The notes under the pieces were generated by a model. The model was not told the origin of the DNA. It was given only the letters and a program-made list of their open reading frames with translations, and did no database searches. A stretch of DNA of 64,000 nucleotides from Gammaproteobacteria bacterium UBA5109 (GTDB lineage: Bacteria; Pseudomonadota; Gammaproteobacteria; Pseudomonadales; Pseudohongiellaceae), in the NCBI GenBank assembly GCA_002414385.1, contig DHZH01000008.1, positions 62,001-126,000 of the forward strand, read 5' to 3'. Positions 7,742-15,837 of the stretch are shown piece after piece (the stretch's first letter is position 1; every line of letters starts with the position of its first letter). Made by a program: the position numbers and the translations under genes.

Positions 7742-8695
7742 TTACTTCTTGGCTTTTCTGGCCGCTTTCTTGCGCTTGGCAGGTGCCTTTTTCTTACTGG
7801 CGGCCGCCTTTTTCTTCTTGGGGGCTGCTTTTTTCTTCTTGGCTGCTGCTTTACGCTTCTTTGGAGCTGCTTTTTTCTTTTTAGCTGCCGCTTTACGCTT
7901 CTTCGGAGCCGCTTTTTTCTTCTTGGCTGCCGCTTTACGCTTCTTCGGAGCTGCTTTCTTCTTGGCTGCAGTTTTGCGCTTGGCTTTAGTCGCTACTTTG
8001 CGTTTTGCCTTGCTAGCCGCTTTACGCTTTTTAGGTGCTGCTTTTTTCTTCTTGGCTGCTGCCTTTTTCTTTTTCGGTGCTGCTTTCTTCTTAGCTGCTG
8101 CTTTGGCTTTGGCGGCTGCTTTCTTCTCTGCTGCCTTGGCCTTGGCTTCAAGCTTCCTGGCGGCTGCTTTGGCTTTGGCTACCTGTTTCTTCTCGGCGGC
8201 TTTCAGCTTGGCGGCTTCTTTTTTCAGCTTGGCGGCTACTTTCTTATCGATTTCTTTGGCCTGCTTCTTCTTCAGAGAGGCTTCAGTTTTCTTCAACTGC
8301 TTTTTGATGTCCTGCTGGGCTTTCTTCTGGAGAGACTTCTTGTAGGAAGCTACTGATTTGGCCTGGGCTGCCGCTTTTGCTTTGCTGGCATCTTTGGCTT
8401 GAGCCATGGCCAGACTCTGCTTGGCTTTCAGCTCTTTGGACTTCGCTGAGTTAAGACTGGTAGTAGCCTTTCTTACTGCAGCTTTTGCGTTCGCAGAAGC
8501 TTTTTTGGTTTTTGCTGCACTTACTCTTTTCTTCGCGCTGCTTAATGCTTTGTTCTGTTTTGCTACTTCACGTTGTGCTTTACTGAGAGCGCTTTTTGCT
8601 TTTCTTGTTGCAGATACAGACTTGCGCTTTTTAGGTGCGCTTGCAACGGGTGTTGCAGTTGCTGTTGCTGTTTTTTTTGCTCGAGCCTTAGCCAT
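7742..8695 (-). CDS. lysine/alanine-rich histone H1-like DNA-binding protein (AlgP-like)
   Basis: A 317-aa extremely basic protein. Residues 1-30 are Ala/Lys/Thr-rich. Residues 30-190 are a Lys/Ala/Gln-rich helix-forming stretch with coiled-coil character. The tail from about 190 is built of AAKKKKAAPKKRKAA-type repeats with a clear 14-residue period. This resembles eukaryotic H1 tails and the AlgP (AlgR3)/HctB class of bacterial nucleoid proteins, thought to bind DNA or RNA through charge. An AGGAG ribosome site precedes the ATG and a strong terminator follows, so it is a single-gene unit. Low complexity prevents firmer family assignment. Confidence 0.8.
   Translation of the reverse strand: MAKARAKKTATATATPVASAPKKRKSVSATRKAKSALSKAQREVAKQNKALSSAKKRVSAAKTKKASANAKAAVRKATTSLNSAKSKELKAKQSLAMAQAKDASKAKAAAQAKSVASYKKSLQKKAQQDIKKQLKKTEASLKKKQAKEIDKKVAAKLKKEAAKLKAAEKKQVAKAKAAARKLEAKAKAAEKKAAAKAKAAAKKKAAPKKKKAAAKKKKAAPKKRKAASKAKRKVATKAKRKTAAKKKAAPKKRKAAAKKKKAAPKKRKAAAKKKKAAPKKRKAAAKKKKAAPKKKKAAASKKKAPAKRKKAARKAKK
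7823..7964 (-). repeat. 42-bp tandem repeats encoding lysine-rich tail
   Basis: Near-identical 42-bp units begin at 7823, 7865, 7907 and 7949 (the last partial). Each codes for 14 residues of the pattern PKKRKAAAKKKKAA. The units differ by a few synonymous bases, as expected for an array that expands and contracts by slippage or recombination. Confidence 0.8.
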
Positions 8696-8887
8696 AATTT
8701 TTCTCCTAAAACGTAAAATTTAACGGCTTTATTTTTTAATAAACGCAATTGTTTCACGTTCGAGCGCAACATATCACAGTTTTTTCATTTTTTACAACTT
8801 TTTATAAAAAAGTGAAGAATGTTTTTTCTATGTAAATCAAGAAAAAAGAGGAAAAATATATAGTGATAGGAAAGAAAAGAGCGCTAA

Positions 8888-8971
8888 CTTTTTGTGATAA
8901 AAATTACAGAAGTATTTTTATCAAAAAGAGTGGCGGCCTGGTATGTTTGCAAGCAACAACAAAACCAGGCC
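8888..8971. terminator. two hairpins between adk and the histone-like gene
   Basis: An adk-proximal stem (GGCCTGGT 8935-8942 with ACCAGGCC 8964-8971, 21-nt loop) is followed on the minus strand by an AT-rich stem formed by 8888-8904 and 8914-8928 (ATAAAAAT with ATTTTTAT and flanking CTTTTT/AAAAAG). Together they probably end the adk transcript. The rest of 8696-8934 is very AT-rich and presumably carries the promoter of the histone-like gene, but no convincing -35/-10 pair was fixed. Confidence 0.5.
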
Positions 8972-8979
8972 TGAAAGAA

Positions 8980-9630
8980 TTATCTATTCAATGCCGCTAA
9001 CAGGTTCTGTTTTATTTCATCGATGTTGCCAACGCCATCGATACGGGAGAAATGCACAGCATTACCACTGGCCTCCAGCTTCCTGTAAAAATCAACCAAT
9101 GGCAGGGTTTGCTGATGGTAAACTTCCAGTCTTTTCCTGACCGTATCTTCCCTGTCGTCTTCGCGCTGAATAAGGGCTTCACCGCTTACATCATCCTTGC
9201 CCTCTTCCCGGGGTGGATTATGGTCCAGATGGTAGACCCGGCCTGACGCCGGATGTACGCGACGGCCACTCAGGCGTTTAACAATCTCTTCATCTGGCAC
9301 GTGGATTTCCAGCACCTGATCAATCTGAATACCGGCATCGAGCAGCGCTTCAGCCTGGGGAATGGTTCTGGGAAAGCCATCAAACAGGAAACCCTGCTTG
9401 CAGTCATCCTCGGTGATTCTTTCCTTGACCAGCGCAATGATAATGTCGTCAGTGACCAGTCCGCCGCTTTCCATGACAGATTTCACTTTTTTACCAAGCT
9501 CAGTGCCTGCTTTTACGGCAGCACGCAGCATGTCACCGGTTGAAATCTGAGGAATAGCATAGGTTTCGGTTAAAAACTGGGCCTGGGTGCCTTTACCGGC
9601 GCCGGGGGCTCCTAGTAGGATGATTCGCAT
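8980..9630 (-). CDS. adk: adenylate kinase
   Basis: A 216-aa cytoplasmic kinase catalysing ATP + AMP = 2 ADP. The P-loop GAPGAGKGTQA is at residues 7-17. The AMP-binding segment ISTGDMLR and the FDGFPRT motif near 84 are present, as is the long LID insertion (about 120-160) without zinc cysteines. Length and start match the family. Monocistronic by position, between two non-coding regions. Confidence 0.98.
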   Translation of the reverse strand: MRIILLGAPGAGKGTQAQFLTETYAIPQISTGDMLRAAVKAGTELGKKVKSVMESGGLVTDDIIIALVKERITEDDCKQGFLFDGFPRTIPQAEALLDAGIQIDQVLEIHVPDEEIVKRLSGRRVHPASGRVYHLDHNPPREEGKDDVSGEALIQREDDREDTVRKRLEVYHQQTLPLVDFYRKLEASGNAVHFSRIDGVGNIDEIKQNLLAALNR

Positions 9631-9700
9631 TACAGATCCCCAAATAAAAAACCATTCACATTACACTTTAGCGTGGAGTTCTACAAGTTAAGCAGACAGC

Positions 9701-9890
9701 TGGTAGTGTCTCAGTTTGTATTGATAAGTTGGACCCGTGATTGCCTGGTTTCTATATTCCGTGACACGCCAAAAATCGTACATCCATGTACAGGCTCGGC
9801 TGGCGACTTCCATGTCGCCAGACGGTCACAGAATATAGAAACCAGCCAATCACTAAATTTAATAGCAGCATTCAAACTGAGACACTACCA
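9701..9890. mobile_element. 190-bp MITE-like foldback element with target duplication, inserted in the 3' end of mazG
   Basis: Terminal inverted repeats TGGTAGTGTCTCAGTTTG (9701-9718) and its perfect complement (9873-9890) bound the element. A second pair, 9745-9765 and 9825-9845, matches at 20 of 21 positions, and an apical stem TGGCGAC/GTCGCCA sits at 9801-9820, so nearly the whole element folds into one hairpin. AGACAGC occurs at 9694-9700 and again at 9890-9896, consistent with a 6-7 bp target duplication. No coding capacity. The insertion changed the end of MazG (see mazG). Confidence 0.85.
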
Positions 9891-10711
9891 GACAGCTTGT
9901 GTTTAGCCTTCTGCCAGTACTTTTCCATCTCTTGCAGATTCATGGATTGCAGATCCTGCCGGTCTTCCTCAATCAGTTTCTCCATGCAGCGAAAACGTGC
10001 AGAAAATTTACTGTTGGCTGCGCGCAAGCTGCTTTCAGGATTAAGCTTTAAATGCCGTGCCAGATTGACCATGCTGAAGAGCATATCACCAAACTCTTCT
10101 TCAATATGCTTTCTGTCATCTTCCTGCAGGGCTGCTTCGAGTTCAGCGACCTCCTCTTTCAGTTTGGCAACGACATCATCGGTCTGATCCCAGTCGAATC
10201 CACCACTGGCTGCCCTGCCTTGAAGTTTACGCGCTCGCAACAGCGCCGGTAATGCCTGCGGCACATCCTCCAGCAGACTGGACTCGGCTTTCTGGCCTTT
10301 TTGCAGACGCTCCTGCTGCTTGATTTCTTCCCACCGGGCTTCGACCTGCTCTGGACTCAGATCGCTTTGCCTGCCGAAACTGTCGATGCTGGCATCCGGA
10401 AAAACATGTGGATGACGGGTCAGCAACTTGCGGGTAATGGCTTTACAGACATCCTCAAAACTGAACATTCCTACTTCGCTGGCCATTTGAGTATAAAACA
10501 CCACCTGAAACAGCAGATCACCAAGCTCTTCAGGCAGGTGCTGATAATCTTCACGTTCAATACAGTCAATTACTTCATAGACTTCTTCCAGGGTATGGGG
10601 CGCGATAGACTGGAAATCCTGTTTGATATCCCAGGGGCAGCCCTTGTCTTTATCGCGTAACAGGGCCATGACCTTTAGCAGTTCTTGCATGGCAGTATCG
10701 GCTTTATTCAT
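9872..10711 (-). CDS. mazG: nucleoside triphosphate pyrophosphohydrolase MazG, C-terminus altered by insertion
   Basis: A 279-aa all-alpha NTP pyrophosphatase that hydrolyses (d)NTPs, including damaged ones, to monophosphates. Two tandem MazG domains are visible. The N-terminal one has GCPWDIKQ, EEVYEV and the metal-binding EELGDLLFQ. The C-terminal one has GFDWDQ, EVAELEAAL and EEEFGDMLFSM. The start was set at MNKADTAM, which follows the rlmD TGA by one base. The last five residues (GSVSV) and the TGA come from the inserted element; joining the duplicated target gives an original ending KHKLSA. In Pseudomonas relA normally precedes mazG; here it does not. Confidence 0.95.
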   Translation of the reverse strand: MNKADTAMQELLKVMALLRDKDKGCPWDIKQDFQSIAPHTLEEVYEVIDCIEREDYQHLPEELGDLLFQVVFYTQMASEVGMFSFEDVCKAITRKLLTRHPHVFPDASIDSFGRQSDLSPEQVEARWEEIKQQERLQKGQKAESSLLEDVPQALPALLRARKLQGRAASGGFDWDQTDDVVAKLKEEVAELEAALQEDDRKHIEEEFGDMLFSMVNLARHLKLNPESSLRAANSKFSARFRCMEKLIEEDRQDLQSMNLQEMEKYWQKAKHKLSGSVSV

Positions 10712-10712
10712 T

Positions 10713-12071
10713 TCAGTGCCTCTTTTTATCCGGCAAAAACAGCGCGATGGATTCAACATGGGTGGTTTGTGGAAACATATCCATGACGCCCGCTGCTTCG
10801 AGTTTGTATCCCAGCTCCTGCAGACATTCAGCATCCCGGACCAGGGTGGCCGGGTTGCAGGATACATAGACTATACGCCGGGGTTGCAGTTTTGCCACTT
10901 CCGGCAGAATTTCAATGGCACCTGAGCGCGGTGGATCCAGCAGGACCTTGGTGAATGACCTGCCTTTCCAGGGCCAGTTGGCATCACTTGCAGTCAGATC
11001 AGCACTGGCAAAGTCAGTATTTTCCACTTGCATGCGCCGGGCATTTTCTTCAGCCCGTTTCACCATCGCTTCACTGCCTTCCACACCAAACACACTGGCT
11101 GCAATCCGGGCAGCCGGTAAAGAAAAATTACCCAGGCCACAAAACAGGTCGAGCATTGCATCTTCACGTTCAAGTTCCAGCAGGTCCAGGGCCATGGGGA
11201 TCATTTTGCGATTAATGACGGCGTTTACCTGAGTGAAATCCATGGGGTGAAAGGCCAGTTCCAGTTCATACTCCGGCAGGCGGTAATACAGACGGTCTGC
11301 ACCATCTTCGGGGAAATGTTTTTCCACACTTTCCGGTCCGCCAGGCTGTAGATAAAGAGCAAACCCTTCGCTCCTGGCGAATTCAGTCAGTGCCTGCAAA
11401 TCATTTTCGGCAAGTGGCTGCAGATTCCTGAAAACCAGTGCCAGCTCATCGACACCATCCTGTGCATCACCCGCAGCAACTTCTATTTGTGGTATCTGCC
11501 TGAATCCTTCAAGCGAATGAATCAGTTCGCGTAAACCCGGCAGTAAACGACTGACGCGCTGATCCAGAACGGAACAGCTGTTCATGTCAGTAATAAAGCT
11601 GCTGCCTTTTTCCCGAAAACCGATCAACACACTGTCCTTTTTATGAACATAACGAACGGCAAGCCTGGCTTTGCGTCGGTATCCGAACAAGGGACCTTCC
11701 AGAGGCGGCAGATGCTGATAGTCTTTGTCTGCAAGACTGTGCTGCAACAGCTCATGCAGCACTCCGGCTTTAAAAGCCAGCTGCGCTTTAGATTCAAAAT
11801 GTTGCAGACTGCAGCCACCACAGATACTGGCATATTCACAGGGAGGCTCAACCCGCTGCTCTGAAGCAGTGATCACTTGCGCGGTTTTTGCCTGATCAAA
11901 GGCATCCCTGCGTGAGGTATAAAGTGCAGATACCTGCTCACCCGGCAGGGCCTCTTCTACAAATACAACCTTGCCATCGACATGGGCAATGCCACGACCT
12001 TCATGACTGAGTTTTTCAATATCAAGTACAACAGGCTCCCGGGGCAGGCGTTGCCGTCTTCTTCTACTCAT
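10713..12071 (-). CDS. rlmD: 23S rRNA (uracil-1939-C5)-methyltransferase RlmD
   Basis: A 452-aa SAM-dependent methyltransferase modifying U1939 of 23S rRNA. It has an N-terminal Arg-rich stretch and TRAM domain (residues about 12-70, HEGRGIAHVDGKVVFVEEAL). Four 4Fe-4S cysteines follow at CEYASICGGC with a later Cys in the central domain. The SAM motif is DLFCGLGNFSLP near 300, and the catalytic segment VYVSCNPATLVRD is near 405. Operon order cysM-rlmD-mazG; the stop is one base from the mazG ATG. Confidence 0.96.
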   Translation of the reverse strand: MSRRRRQRLPREPVVLDIEKLSHEGRGIAHVDGKVVFVEEALPGEQVSALYTSRRDAFDQAKTAQVITASEQRVEPPCEYASICGGCSLQHFESKAQLAFKAGVLHELLQHSLADKDYQHLPPLEGPLFGYRRKARLAVRYVHKKDSVLIGFREKGSSFITDMNSCSVLDQRVSRLLPGLRELIHSLEGFRQIPQIEVAAGDAQDGVDELALVFRNLQPLAENDLQALTEFARSEGFALYLQPGGPESVEKHFPEDGADRLYYRLPEYELELAFHPMDFTQVNAVINRKMIPMALDLLELEREDAMLDLFCGLGNFSLPAARIAASVFGVEGSEAMVKRAEENARRMQVENTDFASADLTASDANWPWKGRSFTKVLLDPPRSGAIEILPEVAKLQPRRIVYVSCNPATLVRDAECLQELGYKLEAAGVMDMFPQTTHVESIALFLPDKKRH

Positions 12072-12089
12072 GGCTAGTGCTCAAACCAA

Positions 12090-12983
12090 CTAATCGGATG
12101 AGAATACACCACTGGACAAGTAGCGATCGCCACGGTCGCAGATAATCACGACAATCAGGGCATTTTCAAGCTGCCTGGACAATTCCAGTGCGGCAAATAC
12201 GGCTCCGCCGGAAGACACCCCGCAGTGAATGCCTTCTTCACGGGACAGTGCCCGCATGGTCTGCTCGGCATCCTGCTGGCCAATATCGATGATGCGATCT
12301 ACCCGTTCGCGTTCAAATATTTTCGGCAGGTAGGCTTCAGGCCAGCGACGTATGCCAGGAATCTTGGCATTTTCTTTTGGCTGCAATCCTATTATTTCGA
12401 TTTCCGGATTCTTTTCCTTGAGGAAACGGGACACGCCCATGATAGTTCCGGTTGTCCCCATTGAACTGACAAAATGGGTCACTTTGCCCTGTGTGTCACG
12501 CCAGATTTCCGGTCCGGTGCCTTCGTAATGCGAGGCATAATTATCGGCATTAGCAAACTGATCCAGTACCTTGCCCTTGCCTTCAGCCTGCATTTTCAGC
12601 GCCAGATCACGGGCACCTTCCATGCCGGCTTCTTCAGTGACTTCAATCAGCGTAGCGCCATAGGCAGACATGGAATCTTTTCGTTCCTGGGTTGAACTGT
12701 CCGGCATGATCAGAATCAGTTCATATCCCCTGATGGCTGCAACCAGTGCCAGGGCAATACCGGTATTGCCGCTGGTCGCTTCGATCAGAGTATCACCCGG
12801 GCTGATATCCCCGCGTGCTTCGGCTTTGGCAATCATACTGAATGCCGGCCGGTCCTTTACTGAGCCGGCCGGGTTGTTTCCTTCCAGTTTCACCAGAATG
12901 GTATTCGAGGTATTGCCCGGCAATCGCTGTAAGCGAACCAGCGGCGTATTGCCGATTGTGCTTTCTATAGTCGGAAAATCCAT
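12090..12983 (-). CDS. cysM: cysteine synthase B (O-acetylserine sulfhydrylase B)
   Basis: A 297-aa PLP enzyme making cysteine from O-acetylserine and sulfide or thiosulfate. The PLP lysine is in NPAGSVKDRPA near residue 43. The phosphate-binding loop is seen in EATSGNTGIALA (residues 68-79) and GVSSGG near 255. The EGTGPEIWRDT segment is characteristic of CysM rather than CysK. The stop lies 19 bp from rlmD, so the two are probably co-transcribed. Confidence 0.95.
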   Translation of the reverse strand: MDFPTIESTIGNTPLVRLQRLPGNTSNTILVKLEGNNPAGSVKDRPAFSMIAKAEARGDISPGDTLIEATSGNTGIALALVAAIRGYELILIMPDSSTQERKDSMSAYGATLIEVTEEAGMEGARDLALKMQAEGKGKVLDQFANADNYASHYEGTGPEIWRDTQGKVTHFVSSMGTTGTIMGVSRFLKEKNPEIEIIGLQPKENAKIPGIRRWPEAYLPKIFERERVDRIIDIGQQDAEQTMRALSREEGIHCGVSSGGAVFAALELSRQLENALIVVIICDRGDRYLSSGVFSSD

Positions 12984-13060
12984 GAGTAGACTGCCTGAAT
13001 GAAAGGGAAAGCCGAAAAGGAAAATTTTAACCCGAAGCCGGAACTACTTGAAACCGGAGC

Positions 13061-13768
13061 TCAGCTATTTTTCCTGAATAAGCTCCTGCTGGCCAGTGCT
13101 TTATCCCCCAGGTGTACGGCAAATGCCGAACGCAGCAGACGCTTGGCAAAGCGCAGCGTACTTGCCTGGGTGAAATCCTTCTGTGCAATTCTGTAAAGTT
13201 CATCGGCCGGATAATATTTATCAGTATTCTCAGCTTTGACTGCCTGAAAACCCTGTTCGGCATTGTAATGGTAATAACCAGCCTCAGGCTCGCCCAGAGA
13301 CCTTACATGCAAAACACTGAAATCCAGGCCATAGCCAAGGATTTCCAGTAAATCGATCTCAAACGCGCGTAAAACAGGCTCCAGCGACTTGTGTTGCGCA
13401 AGCTCCTGCAGGGCTTTTTCGTATAGCGCAAATACTTCCTCATCACCCTCCTGCTTATGCAGCAAACGCACCAGTAATTCATTAAGGTAAAGGGCAGCGA
13501 ATAAAGCATGTTGCTGCAAGGCAGGCATATTACTCAATGTTTCTACCTGCCCCAAGGTTTTCAGCTCACTTTTTCCGGACAGGTTGACCAGCAGGGGAAC
13601 AAACGGTTGTAACAAGGCGCGGTTTTTTGATTTTCTGTTTCTGACTCCCCGAGCGACGGCACTGATGCGTCCATGATCCCGGGTTATCAGGTCCAGCAAC
13701 AGACTGCTGTCACGAAATGGCCTGCTATGCAGCAGATAGGCTGGTTGAGAACGTATCGCTGCAAGCAT
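13061..13768 (-). CDS. recO: DNA repair protein RecO
   Basis: A 235-aa recombination mediator that helps RecR load RecA on SSB-coated DNA. The N-terminal OB-fold carries PAYLLHSRPFRDSSLLLDLIT and the basic segment GVRNRKSKN. The C-terminal helical domain has LYLNELLVRLL and the usual LEILGYGLDF. It lacks the zinc cysteines found in some RecO proteins, as in many gammaproteobacteria. Follows era by 2 bp. pdxJ, its usual downstream partner in Pseudomonas, is absent; cysM comes next after 77 bp. Confidence 0.95.
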   Translation of the reverse strand: MLAAIRSQPAYLLHSRPFRDSSLLLDLITRDHGRISAVARGVRNRKSKNRALLQPFVPLLVNLSGKSELKTLGQVETLSNMPALQQHALFAALYLNELLVRLLHKQEGDEEVFALYEKALQELAQHKSLEPVLRAFEIDLLEILGYGLDFSVLHVRSLGEPEAGYYHYNAEQGFQAVKAENTDKYYPADELYRIAQKDFTQASTLRFAKRLLRSAFAVHLGDKALASRSLFRKNS

Positions 13769-13770
13769 GG

Positions 13771-14682
13771 CTATTCTCCGTCCACATAACCCAGACTGCG
13801 CAAGGCCCGCTCATCATCCGACCAGCCACGTTTTACCTTGATCCATAAATTGAGCATGACCCTGGCGCCGAACAAACTTTCCATTTCTTTTCTGGCTTCA
13901 GTACCGATCAGCTTCAGGCTTTCACCGTTGCGCCCAATCAGTATTTTCTTCTGCCCTTCCCGTTCAACAATGATCAGCGCGCTGATATGCAGAATCCCTT
14001 TTTCTTCTTTAAATTCTTCAATTTCGACACTGACTTCATAGGGCAATTCGTCACCCATTTGCCGGGTGATTTTTTCCCTCACAAATTCTGCTGCCAGAAA
14101 ACGCGAGTTTTTATCAGTAAGCTGATCATCTGGAAACAAAAACTCACCACGTGGCAGGTATTTACTCAGCACCTGCTGCAATTCCTTAATTCCCTGATTC
14201 TTCAGAGCAGAAATCGGCACGATTTCCTGGAAATCATATTTTTTTGCCAATGCCTGAATGTAAGGCAGTAGCTTGTTCTTTTCCTGCATACGATCAGTCT
14301 TGTTGATCACCAGAATGGTAGGAACTTTACTCCTGGACAGGTTCTGCAATACCCGGTCGTCTTCATCAGTCCATTTGTTATCGATAATAAACATCGCCAG
14401 ATCAACGTCCTTGATGGTATTGCTGACTGTCCTGTTCATGAAACGGTTGAGAGCCTTGTCCACGCCTTGATGCAGGCCTGGGGTATCAACAAAAATAAAC
14501 TGGGCTTCCGCTGTCGTTTTAATACCAAACAGACGGTGACGGGTGGTTTGGGGTTTACGGGAAGTAATACTGATTTTCTGCCCAAGCAGATGGTTCAACA
14601 GGGTTGATTTACCCACATTGGGCTTGCCAACAATGGCAATAAAACCACAAGGTCTGGCTGCTGTCTGTTGTGTATCAGTCAA
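13771..14682 (-). CDS. era: GTPase Era
   Basis: A 303-aa GTPase needed for 16S rRNA 3'-end maturation and 30S assembly. G motifs are GKPNVGKST (residues 17-25), DTPGLH near 67 and NKTD near 126. The C-terminal KH domain contains ILIGRNGESLKLIGTEAR. The start is probably TTG: an in-frame TAA lies two codons upstream and no ATG precedes the G1 motif. There is no strong ribosome site. Located between rnc and recO in the conserved order. Confidence 0.95.
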   Translation of the reverse strand: MTDTQQTAARPCGFIAIVGKPNVGKSTLLNHLLGQKISITSRKPQTTRHRLFGIKTTAEAQFIFVDTPGLHQGVDKALNRFMNRTVSNTIKDVDLAMFIIDNKWTDEDDRVLQNLSRSKVPTILVINKTDRMQEKNKLLPYIQALAKKYDFQEIVPISALKNQGIKELQQVLSKYLPRGEFLFPDDQLTDKNSRFLAAEFVREKITRQMGDELPYEVSVEIEEFKEEKGILHISALIIVEREGQKKILIGRNGESLKLIGTEARKEMESLFGARVMLNLWIKVKRGWSDDERALRSLGYVDGE

Positions 14683-14733
14683 AATTTAATTGTCACGCTT
14701 ATGCTGCCTAAAGGGTTAAGCGACTCTATGCAC

Positions 14734-15402
14734 TCAGAGGCCAAGCTTTTCAAGAATCGCTGATGCAACCTGCTGCTCCGCTTCGCGACGGCTGTTGCCC
14801 ATGCCGGATACTGCCCTGTCCAGCAAACTGATTTTACAGCTTACCGTGAACTTCTGCTCATGATCTTTACCGGACAGCTCTGCCAGTTCGTATTCAGGCA
14901 GCTCCATCCCCTGTGCCTGCAAATATTCCTGCAAGCGGGTTTTGGCGTCTTTTCCTGCCAGCTCGGTACCAGTATTGAGCTTTTCCAGACGGGAGTTGAA
15001 CCAGCCAAGGACTTCCTGACGACAACTGGCCAGATCCGCATCCAGGTAAATGGCACTGACCAGGGCTTCAAGAGCGTCGGCAAGAATTGAATCGCGGTCG
15101 TTGCCTCCACTTTGTTTTTCACCTTCTCCGAGAATCAGCGCCTGCCCCAGTTTCAACTCACGGGCAATTTCAGCCAGGGTGGCTTTTTTTACCAGTTCTG
15201 CACGCAATCGACTGATTTCTCCTTCGCTGGCTTCGGGAAATCGCTGATAAAGGGTTTCGGCAATAATAAAACCGAGAATGGAATCCCCCAATAGTTCCAG
15301 GCGCTCGTTATTGTCCTTACCGCTGCTGCGATGACTGAGCGCAAGTTTTAACAGGGAATTATCAGAAAAGCGATAAGAGATGTCAGGCTGGACTGGGCTC
15401 AC
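14734..15402 (-). CDS. rnc: ribonuclease III
   Basis: A 222-aa double-strand-specific endoribonuclease that processes rRNA precursors. The catalytic signature NERLELLGDSILGFIIAE is at residues 32-49, with a second acidic site DALEALVSAIYLD near 110. The double-stranded RNA-binding domain occupies residues 150-222 (KTRLQEYLQAQG, SRREAEQQVASAIL). The start is GTG with a GGAG ribosome site six bases upstream. Confidence 0.97.
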   Translation of the reverse strand: MSPVQPDISYRFSDNSLLKLALSHRSSGKDNNERLELLGDSILGFIIAETLYQRFPEASEGEISRLRAELVKKATLAEIARELKLGQALILGEGEKQSGGNDRDSILADALEALVSAIYLDADLASCRQEVLGWFNSRLEKLNTGTELAGKDAKTRLQEYLQAQGMELPEYELAELSGKDHEQKFTVSCKISLLDRAVSGMGNSRREAEQQVASAILEKLGL

Positions 15403-15422
15403 CAGTACTCCTTCAAGGTGTA

Positions 15423-15818
15423 CTAATTACGTTCAAATCGGTTTTCAAAAATAACCACTACTTCAATGTTATAAAATAAAGGCACGCGGGATTCATAATT
15501 GATATCGATGTAATCCTGACCATCAGCCCTGACAGCCTGTACACTACTCATATCAAATCGATTGATGTTGTTGGTTTGCAGTGATCTTTGCAACAAACTG
15601 CGAATTTCTGCGACTGACATTTCTGCAAGGTCATTATTATTTGCCATTCCTTCCATGGCATTGACGATAACACCGTTATCCAGATATGAAGGAGCAACTT
15701 TCAATCCCGACAGTAATACCATGCCGATGACCACCAGCAGCATGACCGTACCGAAAAAACTCGCTCCTTTTTGTTTAGCAATCGAGAAAGAAGCCAGGCT
15801 GCCTTTTTGTATGCTCAT
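15423..15818 (-). CDS. DUF4845 family single-pass membrane protein
   Basis: A 131-aa protein with a short cytoplasmic N-terminus, one membrane segment (residues about 20-40, FFGTVMLLVVIGMVLLSGLK) and a periplasmic alpha/beta domain starting VAPSYLDNGVIVNAM. A gene of this family is regularly found between lepB and rnc in Pseudomonas-type operons; its function is unknown. The ATG start MSIQKGSL has a GAGGTG ribosome site; a longer TTG-started form is less likely. Confidence 0.85.
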   Translation of the reverse strand: MSIQKGSLASFSIAKQKGASFFGTVMLLVVIGMVLLSGLKVAPSYLDNGVIVNAMEGMANNNDLAEMSVAEIRSLLQRSLQTNNINRFDMSSVQAVRADGQDYIDINYESRVPLFYNIEVVVIFENRFERN

Positions 15819-15837
15819 GTCACACCTCAACAATTCC

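Noticed and set aside
7823..7964. CRISPR-like array from evenly spaced repeats
   Set aside because: Units are contiguous coding repeats with no unique spacers; no cas genes occur in the window.
7719..8356. Long plus-strand frames opposite the lysine-rich gene, rich in Phe and Leu
   Set aside because: They are the antisense of AAG/GCC repeats; no ribosome site, and the minus-strand gene has a clear start and terminator.
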